Below, piece after piece: positions 11,125-18,395 of a DNA stretch of 64,000 nt. The translations under genes and the position numbers were made by a program. The notes beneath the pieces were generated by a model. The model did no database searches. It was not told the DNA's origin and saw nothing but the letters and a program-made list of their open reading frames with translations. How positions within the stretch are numbered: position 1 is the first letter of the stretch; each line of letters opens with the position of its first letter. The DNA is from Actinomyces sp. (GTDB taxonomy: Bacteria; Actinomycetota; Actinomycetes; Actinomycetales; Actinomycetaceae), in assembly GCA_022649165.1 (NCBI GenBank), contig JALCNR010000012.1, forward strand, positions 1 to 64,000, written 5' to 3'.

Positions 11125-12417
11125 TCACGTCAGCCAACGGTCGATGACGTCCTCCGCCACCGCCGCCAGGTCACCGGCGGTGCCGGCGTTGTCGATCCAG
11201 ATCGAGGCGAGCGCCCGGCGCCGATCGGTGTCCGCCTGCGCGGCGATGCGGCGCCTGGCGTCACCGGGCTCCACCCCCCGCGCGCGCAGCCGGTCCAGCC
11301 TCGCCTCCAGCGGAGCGTCGACCATGAGGACCGCGTCGAAGAGGCCCTGCATCCCCGTCTCCGCCAGCAGCGGGACGTCGTAGACGGCCATCCCCCCCGC
11401 GAGCGCCCCGGCGAGCTCCGCCCGCGCGGCGCGTCCCACCAGGGGATGGACGATACCCTCGAGGCGGGCCCGCGCCCGTGGGTCGGAGAACACGAGGCGC
11501 GCCAGGGCCCCCCGATCGAGCGTCCCGTCCGGTCGCAGGACCCCGCTGCCGAAGGCCCGGACCACCTGGGCGAGACCCGGTGCCCCCGGTTCGACGACCC
11601 GTCGCGACAGCTCGTCGGCGTCGGCCACGACGGCGCCGCGCCGCCGGAACACCTCGGCGACCGTCGACTTCCCGGCTCCCACGCCGCCGGAGATCCCGAG
11701 GCGCAGGGCCCGGCCCCCGACGCGCGGGAGGGACCGCAGCCGCGTGGCGGCCGCGCCGCCGCGCGCGAGCACCGCGCCCACTCCGCTGGACCCCGTCGAC
11801 GCGCCGGCCCGCAGGCCGCGGGCCGTCTCCTCCACCACCGCCCGAAGCGCTCGAGCGCACCGGTCGGGCGGCAGCTCTTCCTCGCCGGGCACATGGACGA
11901 AGACGACGCCCGGGACACGGACACCGCCCTCGGCCGCCCGGACGTCCGCCTGGGCGAGCGCGCGGTAGTAGGTCGCGTTGCAGACGAAGAGGCCCGCATC
12001 CTCACTGGGATCGGCCGAGACGCCTGCGGTTCGGACGGCGCCGACCAGGTCGTCCACCGGCAGCGTCGCGCTCAGCCGGTCCGCCTCCCCGCGGAGCACC
12101 GGCTCCCCGTCGGGGCGGAACCCGTCGTTGTCGGGGATCCGGCCCGTCATCGTGTTGACCGCGCGCCGCTCGACGGTCACCGTCCGCCGCCCCCGGGCGA
12201 CGCCCGCGCAGACCACCGCATCCGGTCGCAGGTCGTCCATGAGCTCGACGATCCTCGTCCCGGCGCGGGCGAAGGAGACCGGGAGCCGGGCACGGCTGAC
12301 ATGGACCTGGCCGCCTGCCCCGTCGGGGACCGCATCCGGGAGACGCGACACCGCCTCCCACGAGGCGTTCACCGCGAGCCCCCCGAAGGGCTCGAACGCC
12401 GTCACCAACACCAGCAC
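11125..12417 (-). CDS. coaE: pyroglutamyl peptidase I - dephospho-CoA kinase fusion
   Basis: One uninterrupted frame of 430 residues carries two enzymes. Residues 1-202 match pyrrolidone-carboxylate peptidase (peptidase family C15), which removes N-terminal pyroglutamate: VTAFEPFGG at 5-13, Glu83 (VERRAVN), Cys146 (FVCNATYY) and His175 (VFVHVP), the complete catalytic triad. An Ala/Gly/Arg-rich linker (about 203-237) leads to dephospho-CoA kinase, the last step of CoA synthesis, with Walker [11 protein letters not shown] at 243-252 and the [13 protein letters not shown] segment. The GTG start is chosen for its strong ribosome site (GGGAGG, eight bases upstream) and because the C15 domain begins there. 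Mycobacterial CoaE instead carries a C-terminal UPF0157 domain. The position beside rpsA and uvrB is normal for coaE. Confidence 0.88.
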   Translation of the reverse strand: MLVLVTAFEPFGGLAVNASWEAVSRLPDAVPDGAGGQVHVSRARLPVSFARAGTRIVELMDDLRPDAVVCAGVARGRRTVTVERRAVNTMTGRIPDNDGFRPDGEPVLRGEADRLSATLPVDDLVGAVRTAGVSADPSEDAGLFVCNATYYRALAQADVRAAEGGVRVPGVVFVHVPGEEELPPDRCARALRAVVEETARGLRAGASTGSSGVGAVLARGGAAATRLRSLPRVGGRALRLGISGGVGAGKSTVAEVFRRRGAVVADADELSRRVVEPGAPGLAQVVRAFGSGVLRPDGTLDRGALARLVFSDPRARARLEGIVHPLVGRAARAELAGALAGGMAVYDVPLLAETGMQGLFDAVLMVDAPLEARLDRLRARGVEPGDARRRIAAQADTDRRRALASIWIDNAGTAGDLAAVAEDVIDRWLT

Positions 12418-12470
12418 CGCGTCGCCCTCCCATCGTCCGTCCGCCCGGCGCCCATGATGCCATGACGAGA

Positions 12471-12532
12471 CGGTCGCGGGCACCACCCCGAGGGGAGGTG
12501 GCCCCCCCCCGGGGGGGGGGGCCCCGCGACCG
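12471..12532. repeat. large GC hairpin with C9-G11 homopolymer block
   Basis: CGGTCGCGGG (12471-12480) is exactly complementary to 12523-12532. At the centre is a run of nine C (12502-12510) directly followed by eleven G (12511-12521), itself a palindrome. It lies between the stop of rpsA and the start of the pcp-coaE gene, within the untranslated part of that mRNA. Such tracts are slippage-prone, and the exact count may vary or be an assembly error. Confidence 0.7.
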
Positions 12533-12537
12533 CGTCC

Positions 12538-12567
12538 GTCGGGCGCCACCGGGAGGCGTCGCCCGAC
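12538..12567 (-). terminator. hairpin after rpsA
   Basis: GTCGGGCG (12538-12545) pairs perfectly with CGCCCGAC (12560-12567), seven bases past the rpsA stop. There is no clear U tract, as is common for high-GC terminators. Confidence 0.55.
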
Positions 12568-12573
12568 ACCGGA

Positions 12574-14034
12574 TCAGCTGTTGCTGGTGAGCTTCTCACG
12601 CAGCGCGGCCAGGGCCTCGTCGGAGGCCAGGGTCCCGGTGTTGTCGACCGGCGTGGAGTAGGAGGCCTGATCCTCGACGGAGCCCACCGACTCGCGATCG
12701 CGGTCCAGTGCGCGCGCGACCTGGGCCTTGTGGGCCTCCCAGCGGGCCTGGGCCTCCGCGTACTCGGCCTCCCAGGCCTCGCGCTGAGCCTCGTAGCCCT
12801 CCATCCACTCCTGGGTCTCCGGGTCGAAGCCCTCGGGGTACTTGTAGTTGCCGTTCTCGTCGTACTCCGTGGCCATGCCGTACAGCGACGGGTCGAACTC
12901 GTCGGAATTCGGATCGACGCCCTCGTTGGCCTGCTTGAGCGACAGCGAGATGCGGCGGCGCTCCAGGTCGATGTCGATGACCTTGACGAAGACCTCCTCG
13001 CCGACCTTGACGATCTGCTCGGGAAGGTCGACGTGGCGCTGCGCCAGCTCGGAGATATGGACCAGGCCCTCGATGCCGTCCTCGACGCGGACGAACGCGC
13101 CGAAGGGGACCAGCTTCGTGACCTTGCCCGGCACGACCTGCCCGATCGCGTGGGTGCGGGCGAAGGCCTGCCACGGATCCTCCTGGGTGGCCTTGAGCGA
13201 CAGCGACACGCGCTCCCGGTCCAGGTCGACGTCGAGGACCTCGACCGTGACCTCCTGGCCGACCTCGACGACCTCGGAGGGGTGGTCGATGTGCTTCCAG
13301 GAGAGCTCGGAGACGTGCACCAGGCCGTCCACGCCGCCGAGGTCGACGAAGGCGCCGAAGTTGACGATCGAGGAGACCGTGCCCTTGCGGACCTGCCCCT
13401 TCTGCAGGGTGTGGAGGAAGTTCGTGCGGACCTCCGACTGGGTCTGCTCGAGCCACGCGCGGCGTGAGAGCACCACGTTGTTGCGGTTCTTGTCCAGCTC
13501 GATGATCTTCGCCTCGAGCTCGCGCCCGATGTAGGGCTGGAGGTCGCGCACGCGGCGCATCTCCACGAGGGAGGCGGGGAGGAACCCGCGCAGTCCGATG
13601 TCCAGGATCAGGCCGCCCTTGACGACCTCGATGACGGTGCCGGTGACGACGCCGTCCTCCTCCTTGATCTTCTCGATCTTGCCCCAGGCGCGCTCGTACT
13701 GGGCGCGCTTCTTGGACAGGAGCAGACGCCCTTCCTTGTCCTCCTTCTGGAGGACGAGCGCCTCGATCTCATCGCCCACGGAGACGACGTCGTCGGGGTC
13801 GACATCGTGCTTGATGGACAACTCGCGGGAGAGGATGACGCCTTCGGTCTTGTACCCGATGTCGAGGAGGACCTCATCGTGGTCGACCTTGACGACTGTG
13901 CCCTCGACGATGTCGCCATCATTGAAGTACTTGATGGTCTTGTCGATGGCGGCAAGCAGGTCCTCCTCGGACCCGATGTCGTTCACTGCAACCTGAGGAG
14001 TGCCGGTGCTCGGTTGCGCGGTGGAGGTGGTCAT
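12574..14034 (-). CDS. rpsA: 30S ribosomal protein S1
   Basis: A 486-residue protein with four S1/OB-fold repeats, beginning near residues 40, 128, 210 and 296. The last two have the strongly conserved GAFV and GLVH(V/I)SEL patterns. Actinobacterial S1 usually has four repeats, not the six of E. coli. It binds mRNA on the small ribosomal subunit. The C terminus is acidic and rich in Tyr and Glu. The ATG at 14034 is preferred to a longer frame since the upstream codons belong to the leader and the family begins with a short polar tail. A TAGACT -10 box lies about 100 bases upstream. Confidence 0.96.
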   Translation of the reverse strand: MTTSTAQPSTGTPQVAVNDIGSEEDLLAAIDKTIKYFNDGDIVEGTVVKVDHDEVLLDIGYKTEGVILSRELSIKHDVDPDDVVSVGDEIEALVLQKEDKEGRLLLSKKRAQYERAWGKIEKIKEEDGVVTGTVIEVVKGGLILDIGLRGFLPASLVEMRRVRDLQPYIGRELEAKIIELDKNRNNVVLSRRAWLEQTQSEVRTNFLHTLQKGQVRKGTVSSIVNFGAFVDLGGVDGLVHVSELSWKHIDHPSEVVEVGQEVTVEVLDVDLDRERVSLSLKATQEDPWQAFARTHAIGQVVPGKVTKLVPFGAFVRVEDGIEGLVHISELAQRHVDLPEQIVKVGEEVFVKVIDIDLERRRISLSLKQANEGVDPNSDEFDPSLYGMATEYDENGNYKYPEGFDPETQEWMEGYEAQREAWEAEYAEAQARWEAHKAQVARALDRDRESVGSVEDQASYSTPVDNTGTLASDEALAALREKLTSNS

Positions 14035-14130
14035 GTAGTTGTGTTCTCCGGACGGACGATGTAGTAGGTGGACAGAACCAGCGGGCGCGCGCGGCCCGAC
14101 GGACCGGGCGGATGCGCGCACACCGGGTCG

Positions 14131-14136
14131 AGTCTA
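14131..14136 (-). promoter_or_regulatory. -10 box of rpsA promoter
   Basis: TAGACT on the minus strand in the polA-rpsA gap, implying a 5' leader of about 90 bases. A weak TTCTTC lies 17 bases further upstream. Confidence 0.45.
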
Positions 14137-14164
14137 GCAGGTGGCGCGTCCCCGAAGAACCCGT

Positions 14165-16921
14165 TCAGTGGGCGGCCTCCATCCATGAGTGCCCGACCCC
14201 GATCGCGACCTCAAGCGGCACGTCCATATGGACCGGGGAAGCCATCCCCTCCGAGACGATGCGGGTGACGTCCCCGACCTCCCCGGGGGCGACCTCGATG
14301 ATGAGCTCGTCGTGGATCTGCAGGAGCAGCCGCGAGGAGAGCCCCGCCTCACGCAGCGCCGCATCCACGCGCACCATCGCGATCTTGATGATGTCGGCGG
14401 CGGAGCCCTGGATGGGGGCGTTGAGCGCGGCCCGCTCCGCCATCTCGCGGCGCTGCCGGTTCTCCGAGCTCAGATCCGGCAGATAGCGGCGGCGATGGAA
14501 CATCGTCTGCGTGTACCCGTCACGCCTGGCCTGGGCGACGAGGCCGGCGAGGTAGTCGCGCACGCCGCCGAACCGCTCGAAGTACCGCTCCCGGAGCTCG
14601 GCGGCCTCCGGCACCGGGATCCCCAGCTGTTGGGACAGGCCATAAGAGGACAGGCCGTACGCCAGGCCGTAGGACGTCGCCTTGATGCGCGTGCGCTGGT
14701 CGGGCGAGACATCCTCGACTGGGGTCCCGAAGACCATCGAGGCCATCGTGCGATGGAGGTCCTCCCCGGAGTTGAAGGCCTCGATGAGGCCGGCGTCGCG
14801 GGACAGGTGGGCCATGATCCGCATCTCGATCTGGGAGTAGTCCGCCGACAGCAGCGACTCGAAACCCCTCCCCGCCACGAAGGCGTGACGGATGCGCCGC
14901 CCGTCGGCGGTGCGCGCGGGGATGTTCTGCAGATTCGGGTCCGAGGAGGCGAGCCGCCCCGTAGCCGCCACCACCTGCGAGAACGTCGTGTGGATCCGGC
15001 CGTCCGGCGAGATCGCGGCCTGCAGGCTCTCGACCATCTGAAGCAGCTTGATCCGGTCCCGGTGGGTGAGGAGGTGTTCGAGGAAGGGTTCCTGCGTGCG
15101 CACCCAGAGCTCCTGGAGCGCCTCGGCATTCGTCGTGTAGCCAGTCTTCGTCTTCTTCGTGTACGGCAGCTTCAGCTGATCGAAGAGGACCTCCTGCAGT
15201 TGCTTGGGGCTGGAGAGGTTGACCTGCCTCCCGATCGCCTTGTACGCCTCGGAGGCGGCGCGCTCGACCCCGGAGGACAGCTCGCCGCGGAGCGTGTCGA
15301 GGACCCCGGGGTCCATTGCGATGCCGGTGTCCTCCATGCGCGCCAGGACGCCTTGCAACGGGAGCTCCACCTCGCCCATGAGATGCGACTCCTCGTGCTC
15401 CTCGAGGAGCGCGGCCAGAGCGGTCGACAGCTCGACACACGCCCGAGCCGCCCGCGCGGCCGCGGTCTGGGCCGAGGTCGGGGCCCCGGGCTCGTCGGGG
15501 GCGGGACCCCCCAGCTCGAAGAGCGCGTCGGATGCGGCCGCCGGGTCGGGCGCGCGGCCGAGATAGCGCTGGACCAGGGTCTCCATGGCATAGCCGCGCT
15601 GCTCGGGGCGGATGAGGTAGGCGGCCAGCTCGACATCGAAGGCCGGGGCGTGCATGGTCCAGCCCCGCCCGCGCAACGCGTGCCACGTGCCCTTGCCGTC
15701 GTGGACCACGAGACCGGGATAGTCCGCGAGGAACTCGCCCACCGCGGCCTCCTGGCCAGGTTCCAGGTCGGAGGTCTCGGCGACGAGGACCCGCGTGCCG
15801 TCGGACAGCGCCACGCGTTCGGCGTCCCCGCTGCCCGGGCGGCGCGATCCGTCGATCCACAGGCCCGCAGGGCCCACGACTCGCGCCGTCCATTCCGAGA
15901 TGTCGGTGCCGGGGCCCACGACCGTGAGGGAGAGGTCCTCGCGCGCCTCCGCGTCGCCGTCGCCCTCCTGGGGCCCCGCGGCATCGGAGGACCCGTTCCC
16001 GGCGCCCTCCTCGGCGACGAGCCCGATGTCGGCGGCCGACAGGACCCTGCGGCGGAGCCCCGTGAACTCGAGGACGTCGAAGAGGTCCTCGACGGCGCGC
16101 CGGTCCGTGGGGCCCCGACGCAGGTCCTCGACATCCACGCCGAGGTCCAGATCGGTGAGGAGATGGTTGAGCTTCCGGTTGCGCCGCACCTCCTCGAGGT
16201 TGTCGCGCAGCGCCTGGCCGCGCTTGCCTCCGACCTCATCGGCGCGGGCCAGCAGGTTCTCCAGGCCGCCGAACTTGGCCAGCCACTGCGCCGCGGTCTT
16301 CGGCCCGACCCCGGGAACGCCCGGCAGGTTGTCGGAGGTCTCCCCCACCAGCGCCGCGAGCTCCGGGTACTGGGCCGGCGGCAGACCGTACTTCTCCTGG
16401 ACCGCCTCGGGCGTCATCTCGCGGAGGTCGCCGGGCCCTTGGCCCGGGTAGAGGACGGTGACGCGATCGGAGATCAGCTGGAAGGAGTCGCGGTCGCCGG
16501 AGGCCACCAGCACGTCCCACCCGCGCGCGGCCGCCTCGGTGGCCAGCGTGGCCAGGATGTCGTCCGCCTCGTAGCCGTCCCTGGTGAGCCGGCGGATCCC
16601 CATCGCGTCCAGGACCTCGCCGATGAGCTCCACCTGGCCGACGAACTCCGGCGGGGTCTCACCTCGCGTGCCCTTGTACTCCGGGTACTCCTCCGTGCGG
16701 AAGGAATGGCGCGAGACGTCGAAGGCGACCGCCACGCGCGTGGGCCTCTCCATCTCCAGCAGCTTGAGGAGCATCGTGACGAAGCCGTACACCGCGTTCG
16801 TGTGCTGGCCCGTGGTCGTCGTGAACGTGTCGGCCGGCAGGGCGTAGAAGGCGCGGAAGGCCATCGAGTGGCCGTCGATGATCAGCAGTGTGTCCGGGTG
16901 GTCCGTGTCGGTGTGCTCCAC
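14165..16921 (-). CDS. polA: DNA polymerase I
   Basis: A 918-residue DNA polymerase I, acting in Okazaki fragment processing and repair. The N-terminal flap 5'-nuclease starts with LLIIDGHSMAFRAFYALP and holds the acidic cluster DGYEADD. The middle 3'-5' exonuclease-like region lacks clear catalytic acids, as in other actinobacteria. The C-terminal polymerase has DYSQIEMRIMAH (motif A), the O-helix around KATSYGLAYG and QIHDELIIE (motif C). The GTG at 16921 is preferred to the ATG at 16942, because a TAGGGT -10 box ends seven bases before it, and the ATG would lie upstream of the transcription start. Confidence 0.96.
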   Translation of the reverse strand: MEHTDTDHPDTLLIIDGHSMAFRAFYALPADTFTTTTGQHTNAVYGFVTMLLKLLEMERPTRVAVAFDVSRHSFRTEEYPEYKGTRGETPPEFVGQVELIGEVLDAMGIRRLTRDGYEADDILATLATEAAARGWDVLVASGDRDSFQLISDRVTVLYPGQGPGDLREMTPEAVQEKYGLPPAQYPELAALVGETSDNLPGVPGVGPKTAAQWLAKFGGLENLLARADEVGGKRGQALRDNLEEVRRNRKLNHLLTDLDLGVDVEDLRRGPTDRRAVEDLFDVLEFTGLRRRVLSAADIGLVAEEGAGNGSSDAAGPQEGDGDAEAREDLSLTVVGPGTDISEWTARVVGPAGLWIDGSRRPGSGDAERVALSDGTRVLVAETSDLEPGQEAAVGEFLADYPGLVVHDGKGTWHALRGRGWTMHAPAFDVELAAYLIRPEQRGYAMETLVQRYLGRAPDPAAASDALFELGGPAPDEPGAPTSAQTAAARAARACVELSTALAALLEEHEESHLMGEVELPLQGVLARMEDTGIAMDPGVLDTLRGELSSGVERAASEAYKAIGRQVNLSSPKQLQEVLFDQLKLPYTKKTKTGYTTNAEALQELWVRTQEPFLEHLLTHRDRIKLLQMVESLQAAISPDGRIHTTFSQVVAATGRLASSDPNLQNIPARTADGRRIRHAFVAGRGFESLLSADYSQIEMRIMAHLSRDAGLIEAFNSGEDLHRTMASMVFGTPVEDVSPDQRTRIKATSYGLAYGLSSYGLSQQLGIPVPEAAELRERYFERFGGVRDYLAGLVAQARRDGYTQTMFHRRRYLPDLSSENRQRREMAERAALNAPIQGSAADIIKIAMVRVDAALREAGLSSRLLLQIHDELIIEVAPGEVGDVTRIVSEGMASPVHMDVPLEVAIGVGHSWMEAAH

Positions 16922-16928
16922 ATGTGCC

Positions 16929-16934
16929 ACCCTA
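16929..16934 (-). promoter_or_regulatory. -10 box of leaderless polA promoter
   Basis: TAGGGT on the minus strand, seven bases before the GTG at 16921. The promoter must overlap the start of the divergent thioesterase gene at 16941. Confidence 0.5.
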
Positions 16935-16940
16935 AGGTCC

Positions 16941-17411
16941 ATGGCAAGCTCTCATCCCCGCGACACCCCCCAGGCCGGCCCTCAGACGCCGCGCCCCGGA
17001 CCCGCGCCCCTGGCCGGGGCATGGCGGGGCACCCTCATGGAACGCATGGGCGTCGAGGTCGTCGCCGTGTCCCCGGAGCGCGCCGTGCTCATCATGCCGC
17101 TGGCGGGCAACCTCCAGACCGCCGGCGTCCTCCACGGCGGGGCTTCGGCCGCCCTTGCCGAGACGGCCGCGTCGCTGGCCGCCGCCGAGCACGCCCGGCG
17201 CGTCTCCGGCGCCTCCGCGCGGGCCGTCGGCGTGGAGCTCTCGATCTCGCACCTGCGTCCCGGGACCGGCGGGCGTGTCACCGCCACCGCGCGCGCCCTC
17301 CACCTCGGGCGCACGTCCACTGTCCACCTCGTCGACATCACCGACGAGGAGGGGCGTCTCATCTCCAGTGCCCGCGTGTCGAACCGCGTGGTCGCCGCTC
17401 CTCCCTCATGA
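16941..17411 (+). CDS. PaaI-type hotdog-fold thioesterase
   Basis: A 156-residue hotdog-fold thioesterase of the PaaI/YbgC group, expected to hydrolyse acyl-CoA thioesters. The core is GNLQTAGVLHGGASAALAET with the HGG-S pattern typical of the helix, followed by VGVELSISHLRPGTGG. The N terminus before about residue 30 is Pro/Ala-rich and disordered. The ATG overlaps the divergent polA reading region, and the sequence TAAGGT sits only two bases upstream, so the true start could be a little downstream. A homologue beside pdtaR/polA is common in actinobacteria. Confidence 0.85.
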   Translation: MASSHPRDTPQAGPQTPRPGPAPLAGAWRGTLMERMGVEVVAVSPERAVLIMPLAGNLQTAGVLHGGASAALAETAASLAAAEHARRVSGASARAVGVELSISHLRPGTGGRVTATARALHLGRTSTVHLVDITDEEGRLISSARVSNRVVAAPPS

Positions 17412-17415
17412 CGAG

Positions 17416-17448
17416 GGGGCTCCCCGGCCGGATCGGCCGGGGAGCCCC
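17416..17448. terminator. bidirectional terminator
   Basis: GGGGCTCCCCGGCC (17416-17429) pairs perfectly with GGCCGGGGAGCCCC (17435-17448) around a five-base loop, between the convergent thioesterase and pdtaR genes. Confidence 0.85.
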
Positions 17449-17486
17449 TCAGCTGCGCCCGACCCCGGACGCGGAAGGTGCCGGAG

Positions 17487-18077
17487 TCAGTCGTTGACCT
17501 GGTCGATGACGGCGTCGGCCACCTCGCGCATCGACAGCCTGCGGTCCATCGAGGTCTTCTGGATCCAGCGGAAGGCCTCCGGCTCGCTCATCCCCATGTT
17601 CTTCATGAGGAGGCCCTTCGCGCGGTCGACGCGCTTGCGAGTCTCGAAGCGCTCCTGCAGGTCGACGATCTGGTCCTCCAGGGACTCGATCTCCTGGTGG
17701 CGCGACACCGCGATCTCGACCGCCGGAATCAGGTCGGCCGGGCTGAACGGCTTGACGACGTAGGCCATCGCGCCCGCGTCGCGAGCGCGCTCCACCAGCT
17801 CCGTCTGGCTGAAGGCCGTCAGCATGACCACGGCGCACGAGATCTCCTTGAGGATCTTCTCGGCGGCCGTGATGCCGTCCATCTTCGGCATCTTGACGTC
17901 CATGACGCACAGGTCGGGCTCGAACTCGAGGGCGAGCTTGACGGCTTCCTCGCCGTCCCCGGCCTCGGCGACGACCTCATAGCCCGCGCCCGTCAGCGTC
18001 TCGACAATATCCAGGCGGATGAGGGTTTCGTCCTCAGCCACCAGCACCCTGCGGGGTGCGCTCTCATCTGCAGTCAT
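17487..18077 (-). CDS. pdtaR: ANTAR-domain response regulator PdtaR
   Basis: A 196-residue two-domain regulator. The receiver domain holds the acidic pair Glu15-Asp16, phospho-acceptor Asp60 (CVMDVKMP), Thr87 and Lys109. The ANTAR RNA-binding domain at about 130-190 contains KRVDRAKGLLM and the conserved SEPEAFRWIQK. PdtaR is phosphorylated by PdtaS and binds paired hairpins in transcripts to prevent termination. The partner kinase is not in the window. A good ribosome site (GAGGATCACAG) precedes the ATG. Confidence 0.94.
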   Translation of the reverse strand: MTADESAPRRVLVAEDETLIRLDIVETLTGAGYEVVAEAGDGEEAVKLALEFEPDLCVMDVKMPKMDGITAAEKILKEISCAVVMLTAFSQTELVERARDAGAMAYVVKPFSPADLIPAVEIAVSRHQEIESLEDQIVDLQERFETRKRVDRAKGLLMKNMGMSEPEAFRWIQKTSMDRRLSMREVADAVIDQVND

Positions 18078-18141
18078 CTGTGATCCTCAAATTGTTCGCT
18101 CAACGGACGCTATCCTATCCTTGGGTCCGCGCTCACGTGCA

Positions 18142-18215
18142 GCCCCGGTAGCCCAACTGGCAGAGGCGGTCGGCTCAAACCCGGCTTGTTGTGGGTTCGA
18201 ATCCCACCCGGGGTA
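18142..18215 (+). tRNA. tRNA with anticodon CAA (Leu), short variable loop
   Basis: A 74-nt cloverleaf: acceptor GCCCCGG / CCGGGGT (G1-U72 wobble), U8, A14, G18-G19, anticodon stem GTCGG / CCGGC with loop CTCAAAC giving CAA at 18176-18178, T arm GTGGG-TTCGAAT-CCCAC, and discriminator A73. The anticodon reads the leucine codon UUG and A73 suits leucyl-tRNA synthetase, but the variable region is only five bases (18186-18190), not the long arm of normal bacterial tRNA-Leu. The D stem has three pairs. CCA is not encoded. It lies between pdtaR and copB on the opposite strand. Confidence 0.85.
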
Positions 18216-18395
18216 CCCCCCAAGAGTATCAGAACAGCTCATGACCTGCGAAGACGTGGGCTCAGGGCACGGACCCATCGGTCCGGCGCAGGGCGTGCGG
18301 CGCGCGGCGTGGCACGCTCGCGATCTCGCGCAGCGCGGGCCGGCCAGCGAAAACGCGCGTCCCTCCGCCCCGATGAGCGCGGATCGTGCGGTTTC

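Noticed and set aside
12418..12549. Extended N terminus of the pcp-coaE gene starting at 12549
   Set aside because: The extra 44 residues are low-complexity (Gly/Pro-rich), come from the homopolymer hairpin, and lack a ribosome site, while the GTG at 12417 has an excellent one.
18216..18395. A possible RNA gene between the short tRNA and copB
   Set aside because: Only short GC hairpins are seen (for example around 18318); nothing conserved or promoter-like is clear.
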